Assembly (NCBI GenBank): GCA_030620095.1
Contig: JAUTXW010000322.1
Span: 124,001 to 188,000, forward strand
DNA from: Kuschelorhynchus macadamiae
Taxonomy: Eukaryota > Arthropoda > Insecta > Coleoptera > Curculionidae
DNA length: 64,000 bases
Direction of reading: 5' to 3'
A program made the position numbers and the translations under genes. The number at the start of each line of letters is the position of its first letter. Position 1 is the stretch's first letter. The notes beneath the pieces are model-generated. The model saw nothing but the letters and a program-made list of their open reading frames with translations. It was not told the origin of the DNA and made no database searches. Shown piece after piece: positions 23,476-34,235 of this stretch.

Positions 23476-24370
23476 GCACCCTTTTACGGTATGTGGACCC
23501 ATGTTTACAGGAAATTTTGTTATTTTGTAGGTCTATTTAAGTCGAATTTTCTCTTGGTCTGTCACTGAATTGCCCAAAATACCCCTATTTCTTATATTTA
23601 TATATGTTAAATATTTAGCTTATTTACAAAAACGCAGAGTGCTCAATTACGGTGCGATAATTGAATAAAACAAATGTTAATAATCAAGGAAACACTGCAA
23701 TGCATTTTATTTATCAAGCAATAGAACTTTAGATGCAAATGCTGTGATCGCCTTCTAATTTAAAGTCGAAATCTACAGAATACACGTAGGCACCAAAATC
23801 TATTGGTAGTTAGTTAGAATTACGTGAAATAATAAAATTAATTTGTAGGATATATCGGAGGGAAGGCAAACTTAGGAATATGATATGCTTTCTTTTTAAG
23901 AATATATATTTATAAATACAATACCTAGCTAGGAAAATACATAATAAAAAAGAAACACCAGCAAAAGTCTAGTTACTGTTCATAGAAAATACGTAAAACT
24001 TATACAGATTTCTTTTGCATAGATTAAGGCTGTTCAAAAAAATGAGAAAAAGTTTCTTTTATGTGTATAGTAACTAAATAAAATTTTATTTCTAGATGTA
24101 ATTTATAATACAACTGTTGCAGTAAGAAAAAAAGGATAGGTTGAAAATTTTAAATCATTTAATTTTCTAGTAAATTATGCACTAAAACTATGTACTTATC
24201 TAATTTAAACCAAGTATATTTTAGATTTATTTTTTAAATATAATTTTGCAAAAATTACAACTATATAAAACTGAAGATGTAACTTTTAAATCGACATAAA
24301 TAAAGTAACAGACTAAATAAAAAAAATAACAATATATACATATAACTGGTCGAATTATATAAATATTCAC
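23476..24370 (-). other. 3' flank / probable 3' UTR of the NuSAP-like gene
   Basis: AT-rich noncoding DNA after the stop codon at 24371-24373 on the minus strand. Candidate polyadenylation signals (AATAAA on the minus strand) are at 24236-24241 and 24085-24090. Confidence 0.4.
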
Positions 24371-25164
24371 TTATTTTTTATTGGCTCTCATCTTCATTAA
24401 CAGTTCAAATCTCCTGTTGGACCGCACCGATGCCACTTCTTTCCTATTTTGGGCCGTTCTATCCACGGTCATCTTTGATTTTGCTGTCACTGCTTTAATT
24501 TGTTCTTCTTTTGTGGATTGCTGCTTGGCTGGCAATTTATATCCAAATCTAGTAATAACCTTTGGTACCTGCTTAAGATCTAACTTCTTGTTCTCAGGCG
24601 GCTTGGGAAGTACGCCTATACCAACAGATTGTACTGAGTCGGCCTTAGGTAACACTTTCTTTAAAGGATTCGTCAAGACTGGTATTTTATTGACCTTCAT
24701 CTCTTTTTTAATTTTTTCCAAGGACGCTCTTTTGTGGAGCATGCACTGTAATGGTTTCGAGATCTTATTTGGAAGATCAGGTTTGGAAACTTTTGAAGAA
24801 TTATTTTGGTGAGTGGTTTTAGGATTCGATTTTGCAGGACTGAAAAGCAATTTTTTCCGCGACTCTTTTTCAACTTCCTTTGTCGTATCTGAAGTACTAA
24901 TATTAGGAATTACCTTACAGCCAGACAGCAAATATTGGGCCCTCAGGGCTTTCCTTTCTTGAAGTTCCTTAATATTTTCCATTTTTTCAAACTGTCTTTC
25001 ATGAATCTTGCGGAAATTAGGCAATTTCACTTTCGACGTACTTTTACCTTTTTCTACTTTACTTTTTTCGTTTGTAAGAACCTTTTTAAGCAGGCTGACT
25101 TCTTTCTTTGTTGTGTATGGCGTGCTCGAGCTTGAAGGTGGACACATGTAAGGTGACTTCGAAA
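24371..25164 (-). CDS. NuSAP-like gene, terminal exon
   Basis: The acceptor TTATTTTTGCAG precedes 25164, and the first two bases complete a Phe codon (phase 1). It encodes about 264 residues starting SKSPYMCPPSSSSTPYTTK and ending RRFELLMKMRANKK. The key region is KLPNFRKIHERQFEKMENIK near 24970-25035, the NuSAP-like motif, followed by a predicted charged helix. The rest is Lys-rich and disordered, with a later RFGYKLPAKQQ block. The composition (very basic, Pro/Ser-rich) suits microtubule binding. It is the longest and best supported exon. Confidence 0.85.
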
Positions 25165-26565
25165 CTGCAAAAATAAATATTCAAACTATTTAAATTACAA
25201 GTAAACACGTGTATTTAAAGTCAATATTTTACATATTCACGACAAAAACCATCAGAGTGACTAATTACCTTAATAAATTCTAGAATAGTTAAAATATCAT
25301 GTATAACTTGCGTGGCAAGGAATTTGTAGATTTAGCAACTTTTAAAACCAATGAAATGAATCCAAAGATAGTACGCCGGTTGATTAAATGTAATAGCGCG
25401 TCTAACAACTAATTTAATTGGATAATTCTAAGAAAAAAATTGCAGGATTTTTTCCAAAAAAAAAAATTTCACTTTTCAATGCGAAAACTCCTTGTTATGA
25501 GAATTTTAAGAAAGAGATAGACCAGATCTAGTTGTCATGGTACTTAAAACTCTCAGTTCGCCAGTTATGTTTCGCTTGTGTCACTGTCATTTTGTAATTG
25601 TGACATTTGGAAAAATTATTTGCTCAATAGTTAAAAATGTTATCTTAAACCTACAACTGTCAAGTTAGACCTGGTCTTAATTTAAACCTCTTTAGTGAAT
25701 ACGGGTGTTCACGTTTATCCCCTACAGTAATGTCCTTGACTTTTTACATTAAAACAAAAAAAGGCCTAATTTGGGATAACCAAAACTTGTAAATCATTTG
25801 ACACCTATCCACTAGTAACATGTAGACTATATTATTTATATTTAAAAATAATCAATTTCTGTGTTAAATCATCGTACGATTAATCTAGCAATCATCTATT
25901 TATTTCTAAGTAACATAATATGAAAAATATGTTATTTCAATACTCTGCATAGGCAGAAAACAAATTAAGCCCCTATTATGTTTCAAGAACTTTGGTTTTT
26001 GGCTGTAATTTGAAAAAAAGTCATTCATCCATAAAGTTTTGTGTGCTGAAGTCACTAAAAAAATAAAAACAGTAATCTTTCTAAAATATATTTAAAATTT
26101 GTAAAATTCAGTGGGACTAATAGTTAACAAGAGCCCAAATATTTTAGATTTTATTAAAATCAATTTTCAATTTTGCAAGCAAGCCTTTTCAGAAATAATA
26201 AATAAAAACTAAATAAAAATAACAAGTCCTCGAAAAAAAAAACTAAAACGTTAAAAATTAACGTAGGTACAAAAACTAGAATCATTTACAGTTTGTTCCT
26301 AATAAAAGAACAAACGTAAAATAAAACCTATTTGATGTAGATTATTTAAATATATTTATTTTTTTTTGTCGAATTAACAAAGAAACAACACTTAGTTTCA
26401 ACATAAAAATAAAATACGAATAAAAATAAACAAAGGGGATTATAAGTTTGTTTATTGATAGATATCTATTTTAAAAAATACTGTCATATGTCACTAAACC
26501 AGTACCAAATTTAAAAAATACATAACGTTTGTGGGAATTTTCGAGAAATTCTACAATATACTTAC
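25165..26565 (-). other. Intron of the NuSAP-like gene, nothing else recognised
   Basis: AT-rich, no repeats that I can trace and no coding frames of interest. Confidence 0.5.
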
Positions 26566-26829
26566 AAGCACAATTTCCAGACAAAATACTATTGTCCATA
26601 TCAGTACATTTGGGTTTTGGCGTTTTCCTAATAATCAATGGAGAATGGAGTCTCATTTTCGGCGTATTCACAGGGCTCTCAATTTTTACGGACTTTTTTC
26701 CCTTTGTTTTATTTTTAACAATATTCTCGGTTCCAGTATAAGATAAATCACTTTCTGGCAGTGTTGTGCAAAACGTCACTGTCTTTGAAATATGTAGGTC
26801 CTCTTTGGCACGGCTGGCATTTTTGTGAG
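26566..26829 (-). CDS. NuSAP-like gene, seventh visible exon
   Basis: Bounded by acceptor TTTTCTCTAG and a strong donor GTAAGTAT at 26565. It encodes HKNASRAKEDLHISKTVTF, then a basic KNKTKGKKSVKIESPVNTPK stretch with possible TP and SP phosphorylation sites, and ends SILSGNCA plus one base. Phase 1 at both ends fits its neighbours. Confidence 0.75.
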
Positions 26830-28464
26830 CTAGAGAAAAGAGTTATATATTTGAGGTCAAAGTCAGCATTAAACAATACCCAGAAGCTCGATCTATCAGG
26901 CTGGAAAATATCAATGACATGTTTTTTAAACATCGCATTTAGCTTATCGATTAGTATTCCATAAATTAATAATAAAAGAAAAATGATAAAACATGAAATA
27001 TTGTCTTCTGGATACGAATACATCCAAGAAATATGTTAAAAGATTAAATTACCAAAACGAACTTCCTAGAGAAAGATATCAACATAGGCGGGCTTTTCAC
27101 GTCAGAGCCTCAAACGTCAACTCAAGAATATGTTTGGACATTATTATTATTGCCATTTTATATTGTTCGTATCTGTGTTTTTATAAAGTCTTTCTGCTAG
27201 TTAACCTTAAAATCTCCTTTGAGGAAGCTACTTTTATTGTATTTTTTGTTACTGGTAACTGTTATTAATTAATTTATTATTTATAATATATGTGAACTTT
27301 TTTTTGAATATTTAATCCACGAAATTTTGATTAGATTAGTATGAATATGAATTATTACGCGTGGGTAAATATCCAACGAATCAAGTGTATGCTAAATAGT
27401 ACATGTGCTTTGGACTTTCATTATATTTATTAACCGACTTCAAAAAAGGAGGAATTTTCAATTAGACCTTTTTATTTCTTTTCTTTCTAAGTACACAGGG
27501 TGGCCCATCTTAGACGACTTGGTGAAAGGAATACCTGCATTAGATTGTCAATTCTGCATTATTTAACTAAATTAAAGAAAACAAATATTTGGTGCCGCTA
27601 TAGTATGCGGTTTACCTGTCACCCGGGCTCTACAGTTTGTTTATTATTTTCTATTAGTAATAATTCATAAAATTGCTAAGACTCACATTATCAAGACAAG
27701 TTTAGTTATGTAAAAAAATCGAGTCTCGTATGATTTTCGAGGTTTTTAGGGACACGAAGTTCAATTTTCCTAACCACTTCAATTTTTGAATGAGTACCTT
27801 GTTCTACGTGAATATTTCGAAGCTCAAAATCGAGCTATTAAGAGCCCAATTTGCGTGTTGTTAAGTACTATAAAAAATCTTCAAATATATATAGATAGCA
27901 GACATTGAACAGAATGAACAAAATTCGTATGTATCTATTTATTTACAAAAATAAAAACAAATTTTAAAAACATAAAAGTGACTTGACAAAAAAGCATCGA
28001 AAAGTGAAAAATTAACATTTTAAGAGACCTTTAAAATTTGACTTATTGAAGCCAACTTCAAACTAAAAAACAGTAATACATAGACACTAGCTGATATATT
28101 AGACTATATTATGTCTTAAATAAAGTATGAATTCTAAAGAAAAACAACTAATCAAAAGTCATAGCTTACTTTAGTATCTAGTAAGTTTGACACCGACTTC
28201 AGTTCGCTATCAAAAAATGATCACCGATGTTTCATGTGATCAGTTAGAAAATGATATGTGGAATACACCAGCTTAAAAAAGGATTCAGTTATGTCTTAAA
28301 CGGTTCTGTCTTTTGAACGATGTTATCCTCCATGTGTAACTGTAATGAGGCCACTTAAAATAATAAAATAATAACAGATATTTTAAAGAATATTTCTACT
28401 TTTTGAAAATTTACATGTAGGTGAGAGTGAGAGGTAAGAGCAAACTGAATCACGCTTTATGTGG
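26830..28464. other. Intron sequence with scattered repeat scraps
   Basis: Near 27432 is 'accgacttcaaaaaaggagg', a phrase common in dispersed insect repeats, and 'acaccgacttcagttcg' recurs near 28191. Near 27495 'cacagggtggcccatctta' resembles a single Tc1/mariner-type terminal repeat. The + frame at 27000-27268 shows no family feature. Confidence 0.35.
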
Positions 28465-29345
28465 ATCTTGCACAATCTTCTCAAGAATCAGGTCAGTTTC
28501 CAGAGTACTGGAAGTCAAGTTTCATAACACTCTTTTTCAGGTCAGGGAAGCAAGCAGATCTCCAGAATTATAGAGGCCATCCCTATACTTTTTAAATCCT
28601 TTGAGAATAGACTGCAGGTTGACAGTATTTACACTCAAAGGCCTTCGACAGAATTGATAATGGATTACTTATAGGTAAACTTGGTGCTTCTGCATCCAAC
28701 GTGCCGGTTTTAAACTACCTACTTAACAGGCAGGAACCAGCAAAAATTAACAATTATATTTCAAGGAAGATTGAAGTACATTTAGGTATGCCTCAAGGCT
28801 CATATTGTGGTCCCCTTCTTTTCAATCTATTTATGATTGATGTATATCAGTGTCTGTGGGATTCGAAAAACCTTCTATTTGCAGATGGCCTTAAACTCTA
28901 CAGAGTTATCTCGTGTCCTGCGGATGCTGAGTTTCTTCAGGCTGATTTGGGGCGGTTAATCTGGGAAAATTATTATTCTATCAGTTTTTCGCCTTTAAAA
29001 GTGACCTTTTATTTCCAATATTAAATAAACAATGTAAGATTACGGTGAGTTCGTGAAATTAAGGATCTCGGCATGGTCTTAGGACTAACCTCTCATGTGG
29101 AAAATTTAACTAATAATGGTTTTGAGAATCTGGGTTTTATTAACAGAATATGGACGGACCTGTCTGTAAATTCATATACATTCTTTACCTGTGTCTCTCT
29201 GTATCATCTCTTAAGTCATCTGTATAGTGCCCATTTTATAGATCACATTATGCTGGTTAACTGGAGGGAGTCCAAAAACGATTTACTTATTCAGCATCGT
29301 ATAGAATGGATGGTTGGATATGGGAACGATGGAGACTCGTAGAGT
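28465..29345 (+). pseudogene. Jockey/CR1-type LINE reverse transcriptase fragment
   Basis: Recognisable blocks in order: a SGQFPEYWKSSFITLFF stretch (with frame breaks), KAFDRIDNGLLIGKL, then GMPQGSYCGPLLFNLFMIDV and LLFADGLKLYRVI (28701-29024). These are the reverse transcriptase fingers and palm, but the catalytic YADD-type box reads FADG, so it is inactive. A tail typical of the domain's end follows, broken by stops. It inserted in the same general region as the Penelope remnant but is a different class. Confidence 0.8.
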
Positions 29346-29699
29346 ACAAGCTTCCTCTATAAACTGATTGTGTTATGGACTGTCCTGGGTGTCCAATTAA
29401 GAATGGTCTTCGGCCATAACTCGGTAACCGTTGATCACACAATTATGGGGTAAACCATTTATGGATAAATAGGCCAAGAAAATTGCTGGAAATTATTTTC
29501 AAGTTGGAAAAATGGCCGCTAGGAGGCGTAGCAGCAATTCAAAAATGGAAATGCCAATGAGTTTCTCTTGAATTTTCCTAATTAAGATCTGTCGAAAATT
29601 AGTGCATGCAAAAGCATGGTATTCTTCAGGCAATTAGGCAACTTTTTGCTATTTATCATTTTTTCTGTTTTCAATAATAACATAGTAGGGAAAGGTCAA
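29346..29699. other. Intron spacer with a possible MITE/SINE scrap
   Basis: Begins 'ctgtcctgggtgtccaatta' and runs through unique-looking text; I cannot define ends. Confidence 0.25.
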
Positions 29700-30850
29700 A
29701 CTCTTTTTTTTTCAAACGTTTATACCTCTGTTTTGGATGAACCGACTACATTGAACTTGTACTGTACCGTAATGAGTCTATTAGTATTAGTAACAGCAAT
29801 AGGACAATACGAACGGACTTAATTAAGAACAAGGCCAAGCGGTTCGAATATTCCTCGATTTTATAGACTTCCAAAACTACATAAAGCCAATGTACCGTTA
29901 CGCCCCATCGTAAGCGCAATAGGTTCGCCATCTTATGAAATAGGTAAATATTTAGCCAATATCTAAAACCTTTTTACAGAACTATCTAATTCTTATATCA
30001 AAAACTCCAAACATTTCGTAGAAAAGCTTAAAGATTATACTTTAGATCCCGGTGATATTTTAGTCAGTTTTGATGTTGAATCCTTGTATACAAATGTGCC
30101 TACTGACCATTCAGTCTCTATAATTTCTGATATACTTAAACATAAAAACTTTGATCCCGTCCACATATTTAAGCTCTGCTGCTTTACAATCTATTGTATG
30201 GTTATATATGTCATTGAAACTTTTGTAATATGGCCTCATGGAGATAAAAATTTAGCTATTGCACCCTAAGTCATACTATTTACAGGAGCCCGACACATAC
30301 GAATATATATTTAAATTTTAGTTCTCGCCATCATCCACCTCGTAAGTATTTAGGGCTTTATCAATATGTGATGCAAATTCACTTGCGGACGAAACAGAGA
30401 AACTGACTGAAACTTTAAAATCAAATGGATATTGCACTGAAGATATTAAGCATTCGATTAGCTACTATAATAATCCCAGACCTCAACCAGTGTTAGAAAA
30501 GAAAAGATACCAAGGTTCTTGCATCAGTCTCGAGTTACTACAAACGGAAAATTAGAGACTCCATTGAAATCATCAAGCACTCTGAACATTTCAATAGAGA
30601 TGCGGGCTACGTACTATATCATGCTAGGAACCCAATCATTACAGTGAGTCACGATGCGCCGGAGGGCCCAGGTCGGGTCTAAATACTTGAAATCTGCTCA
30701 TCGGAGCTCATACAGTGTTTTGATATTATGCAGTGAAGATCCCTGAAGATGCCTCGTGCATCGCAGGCGAAACGTCGGAAAGTAATTCCAATGTGACACG
30801 GTCTACACCCAAGAACCAGGATTCTTAAGTCGTTCTCCAAAGATGCTACT
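29700..30850 (+). pseudogene. Penelope-like element remnant (reverse transcriptase, endonuclease tail, 3' end)
   Basis: Blocks typical of Penelope-like reverse transcriptases: IPRFYRLPKLHKANVPLRPI, GSPSYEIGKYLANI, a piece with NSKHFVEKLKDY, and DILVSFDVESLYTNVPTDHS (about 29840-30120). Later come SSRHHPPRKYLGLY-like text, CDANSLADETEKLTETLK in another frame, and IEIIKHSEHFNRDAGYVL (about 30565-30620), like the region after the GIY-YIG endonuclease. Much is deleted and frames shift. The 3' end (30738-30790) carries the hammerhead-like fold AUCC, CUGAAGA, GCCU..AGGC, GAAAC, GUC, GGA. Confidence 0.8.
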
Positions 30851-31427
30851 ATTACTACAACAATGTATAATGGAACTACAAGAAGAAACCAACAACAACT
30901 TCAACCCAAAAGAAATTACAAAGTAAACATTAATTTTAAAAAAATGTATTCCTTCTCAATACATTTTAATCATACAGCTGCAACTATTGCATTAAAATTT
31001 CTTTGAGTTTGTTAAAATTAAAAGCGGTTTTCTATCGGGCTAAAGTATGTTAGTTTTAAGGTGTGCTAACGGTTACTCACTGGGACTAAATTATTACTTC
31101 ACTAAGATGTAAAATAATTATTCGCCTAATATTAATATTTAACATATAAAAAAACGTTTATATTGTGTTTAATAAGACAGGTATAGGTTATATCTACGAG
31201 TGATAGGTTTCCTTATAACTTGAATTTCGCTATCAGTCAGTTAAGAGAGTAAGAAATAAAAAAAAACACAAGATTCAGTCAAATTTGCCGTTATTAAGAG
31301 CCATTTCGCTTGCGACTTTATATCGGTCTAGAGAGCTTTCACTTTTACAGCGAATAAATCGTAGAAGCCGTCATAATTAATGGGAAATATTTAAAAATAT
31401 TTATTATAATACAATCATAAAACTAAC

Positions 31428-31634
31428 CTGGAGGCATCTTATCAAATATTGGAGTTCTTTCTACTTGAGACCATCTTTTTCTTGTAGATTTTCGGCCATC
31501 AATTTCCGATAATCGCGGTCCTTCTTCCTGTTTAGCAAATATGGCCATTTTAGTCAGTCTAGGTACAGCATTCGTTTGATTTATAAACGAATTAGCTAAC
31601 AAAACTGACTCCGCATTTTCTATCAGCATATCAC
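31428..31634 (-). CDS. NuSAP-like gene, sixth visible exon
   Basis: Acceptor TTATTTTTAAG, donor GTTAGTTT, 207 nt, phase 1 to phase 1. It encodes DMLIENAESVLLANSFINQT followed by a basic segment with STRKRWSQVERTPIFDKMPP. The RTP and basic pattern is like phosphoregulated spindle proteins; no domain is certain. Confidence 0.75.
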
Positions 31635-31998
31635 CTTAAAAATAAATCATCTATTCAATTCAATTTATTTGTAAAGTAAATACAAATTTTTACAAAAGTC
31701 CTAAAAATGAATATTAAATGTCAATAAATAATAAAATTGGTATACATAAATAGCTAAAAATGTTTCAATAAAACTACATATAAACAAAAAAAGAACACAC
31801 TAACATCACATTCTAAAAATTCAAAAAAGGAAATCTGGTATGTACATGTAATCATATCATCCGCATAAAATCCGGAAGATGAATTAGATAGTCCTATGAT
31901 ATTTTCATATGAAAAAAGAATAAACATATAAATATCAGCAGTTGTAAAAATCTTTGAGCGATGTCACTTCAAAGTCAGATTGACAAGTCAGTGACAAA

Positions 31999-33135
31999 AT
32001 GAGCAATAGAAAACAACTTTCGGGTTTTTTGTATCCACAAGTGAAAAAAATGGTATTAAATCTAATAAAATATTACGAAAATGAAAATTCACCGGCCAAT
32101 ATCCAGAAGACAGTAGCAAAAGCTCTGGGAAACGGTATAAGGACTGTGCAGAAAATTGTGCATGAAAAAAAGCATAATTTACTATTGAAGAAGATTAAGA
32201 AATTTACACGAAAAAAACCAAGGATATAAGACTTAAGTGACAATGTAAACATGGATGTTCGCAATGCAATTTACGATTTATACACATCAAAAACTAATAT
32301 AACCTTTCAAGTTTTAAAAGAAGCTTTAAAAAATCGAGGCATATTGGAAATTGGACTAAAATCGTTGTTAAAATTAATAAAAATGTTGGGTTTTCGATAT
32401 AAAAAGGACTGTAATCGAAGATTTGTATGCGAGTTGCCACATATAACAAGTCAGCGTATCCAGTTTTTAAAGAAATACACGGAAAATGTTAATTCTAAAT
32501 TTAGAAAAGTGGTATTTTTAGACGAGACTTGGATATTTTCTAATGGAAGTTGTTCGAAATCTTGGTAGGACGAGTCTGTAAAAACTGTCAAGAAAAAAAG
32601 GGATGTGTGGCGGGAAAACGGTTCATCATTTTGCATGCAGGTTCTTCAACAGTATTTCTCCCAGGTGCAAGTTTACTGTTTTCTTCAACATCCAAAGGTA
32701 TAGACTACCATGATAATACGAAATAGTAAACTGAAACTAGAACTTCTTTTAATGTCAAGATCTATTAAAAAACCAATATATGCCGTAGATGAAATATTAC
32801 GGGAAAATGGATATGAGGTTTTACGACTGCCGCCATACCATTGCCAGTTTAACGCAATAGAATTAATATGGGCTGGGGCAAAATCATATTACGAAAAACA
32901 CGTGAACGATGGTCTTACATCAGATGAAGTGCAAATTGTTTGGCAAGATTCATTAAATTATATTACGCCGGAGTACTGGAAGAAATCTGTGGAACATACG
33001 AAGGAATTAATATGGGATTGGTGGAATCGAGAACGAGTTCTAGATGTCGAAATAGCACCAATGATCATTGCGCCATTTGAGGACGACTCAGAAGATGAGG
33101 ACTTTTTAAGTGATCATGATATTTTTAGTCTATAA
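31999..33135 (+). pseudogene. Tc1/mariner (IS630-like) transposase, internally deleted
   Basis: Three frames in order. 31999-32229 has an N-terminal DNA-binding region (ENSPANIQKTVAKALGNGIR). 32251-32568 has the first catalytic Asp in VVFLDETWIFSNG. 32710-33135 has LRLPPYHCQFNAIELIWAGA, where the Glu is the likely third catalytic residue of a DDE-type member. The middle, including the second Asp, has been lost between about 32570 and 32710, and stops occur at 32229 and 32568. The C-terminus is acidic (DDSEDEDFLSDHD). Dead copy. Confidence 0.8.
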
Positions 33136-33137
33136 TA

Positions 33138-33368
33138 TTAAAAAGTTTCTAAAGGTTTATATGTCTTTGACGTGTACAAATCATAAATTGCATTATGAAT
33201 ATCTATTTTTGCATTGTAACTTAATTCTTTTGCCTTTGGATTTTTTCGTGTATATTTCTTAATCTTCTTCGGAAGTAAATTATGTTTCATGTTTTCATTC
33301 ACAAGTTTCTGTACATTCCTTATACCGATTCTCAGAGCTTTTGTCACTGGCTCCTGTATATTAGCCAA
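33138..33368 (-). pseudogene. Inverted N-terminal fragment of the same transposase family
   Basis: Reads MANIQEPVTKALRIGIRN, then HNLLPKKIKKYTRKNPK and DIHNAIYDLYTSKT, matching the start of the 31999 copy on the opposite strand. It abuts the 3' end of that copy by two bases, so the pair is tail-to-tail. Confidence 0.75.
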
Positions 33369-33604
33369 AGAATTTTAATTTAAAATTTTTTTTATTAGAT
33401 TTGACACCATTTTTTTGCCTACTTTTTTAGTACATTTGTATTTTTGTAGGCAATAAATAAATAATTATAGAATACTTGTTCCAATTTTAAAGCGTGTTTA
33501 AAATAAGTAATTTTTTTTATTAATTATTAAATTATTTTAAATTTGATATATAAAAATCGGTAAAATCGCTTTACCAGAAACTCGGCGCTAACGAAAAATA
33601 CAGG

Positions 33605-33605
<1 letters not shown>

Positions 33606-33686
<81 letters not shown>
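33606..33686. repeat. (TA)n tract at the outer edge of the gypsy 3' LTR
   Basis: About 81 bases of pure TA dinucleotide, ending where LTR sequence begins. Confidence 0.95.
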
Positions 33687-33688
<2 letters not shown>

Positions 33689-34103
33689 CCGGATTGGCCG
33701 GTACACAAACACGTAGTTTCTGAATGCACTCCTTTTATTCAAAACACAGGTTACAGGTATCACAGGTAAACACTGGTTATACCTAACAATCGTAATTAAG
33801 GTAACTTTAAACTTGTCAATGTCAGCTTGTTAACACTTCTAAATCTCAATTACAACTGAATCAAAATGAGGCCTCGCGGCGCGTTTATATAGTCTTTAGA
33901 AAAGGATGGAATGATCTAGAAAATTCTAGAATAATCTAAATACTACAGGGTGAGATAAATTAAGCCTAACAGAACGATTTTTGACACTAACATAGTTCTT
34001 ACAAGGATAAAAATTAAGGTAAAGCTACTTCAATAAAATAACAGACAATAAATAAATTCATCTAAATCTTAACAAATTTATAACTAGGGCTAAATTCGTA
34101 ACA
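33687..34103 (-). repeat. gypsy 3' LTR
   Basis: Its inner end reads TGTTACGAATTTAG on the minus strand. Its outer end stops at CCAATCCGGGAATATA, lacking the terminal AACA that the other LTR shows at its inner end; (TA)n follows. Confidence 0.85.
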
Positions 34104-34116
34104 TTGCCCCCTTCCC
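34104..34116 (-). promoter_or_regulatory. Polypurine tract for plus-strand priming
   Basis: On the minus strand GGGAAGGGGGCAA directly precedes the 3' LTR, the expected place for a polypurine tract. Confidence 0.7.
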
Positions 34117-34235
34117 AGAGTTGATCGTCCCGATCAAAAATTTCCGGTATCTTGGTAACGGGCTAATCTATGGAGACGCACCACTTTAATTTTTGCATGA
34201 GGGCTTTTCTGAATCCGATATATCAAGTCAATCAG

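Noticed and set aside
24381..24812. 143-residue + frame opposite the NuSAP-like exon
   Set aside because: Shadow of the minus-strand coding exon, whose frame is longer and fits splice sites.
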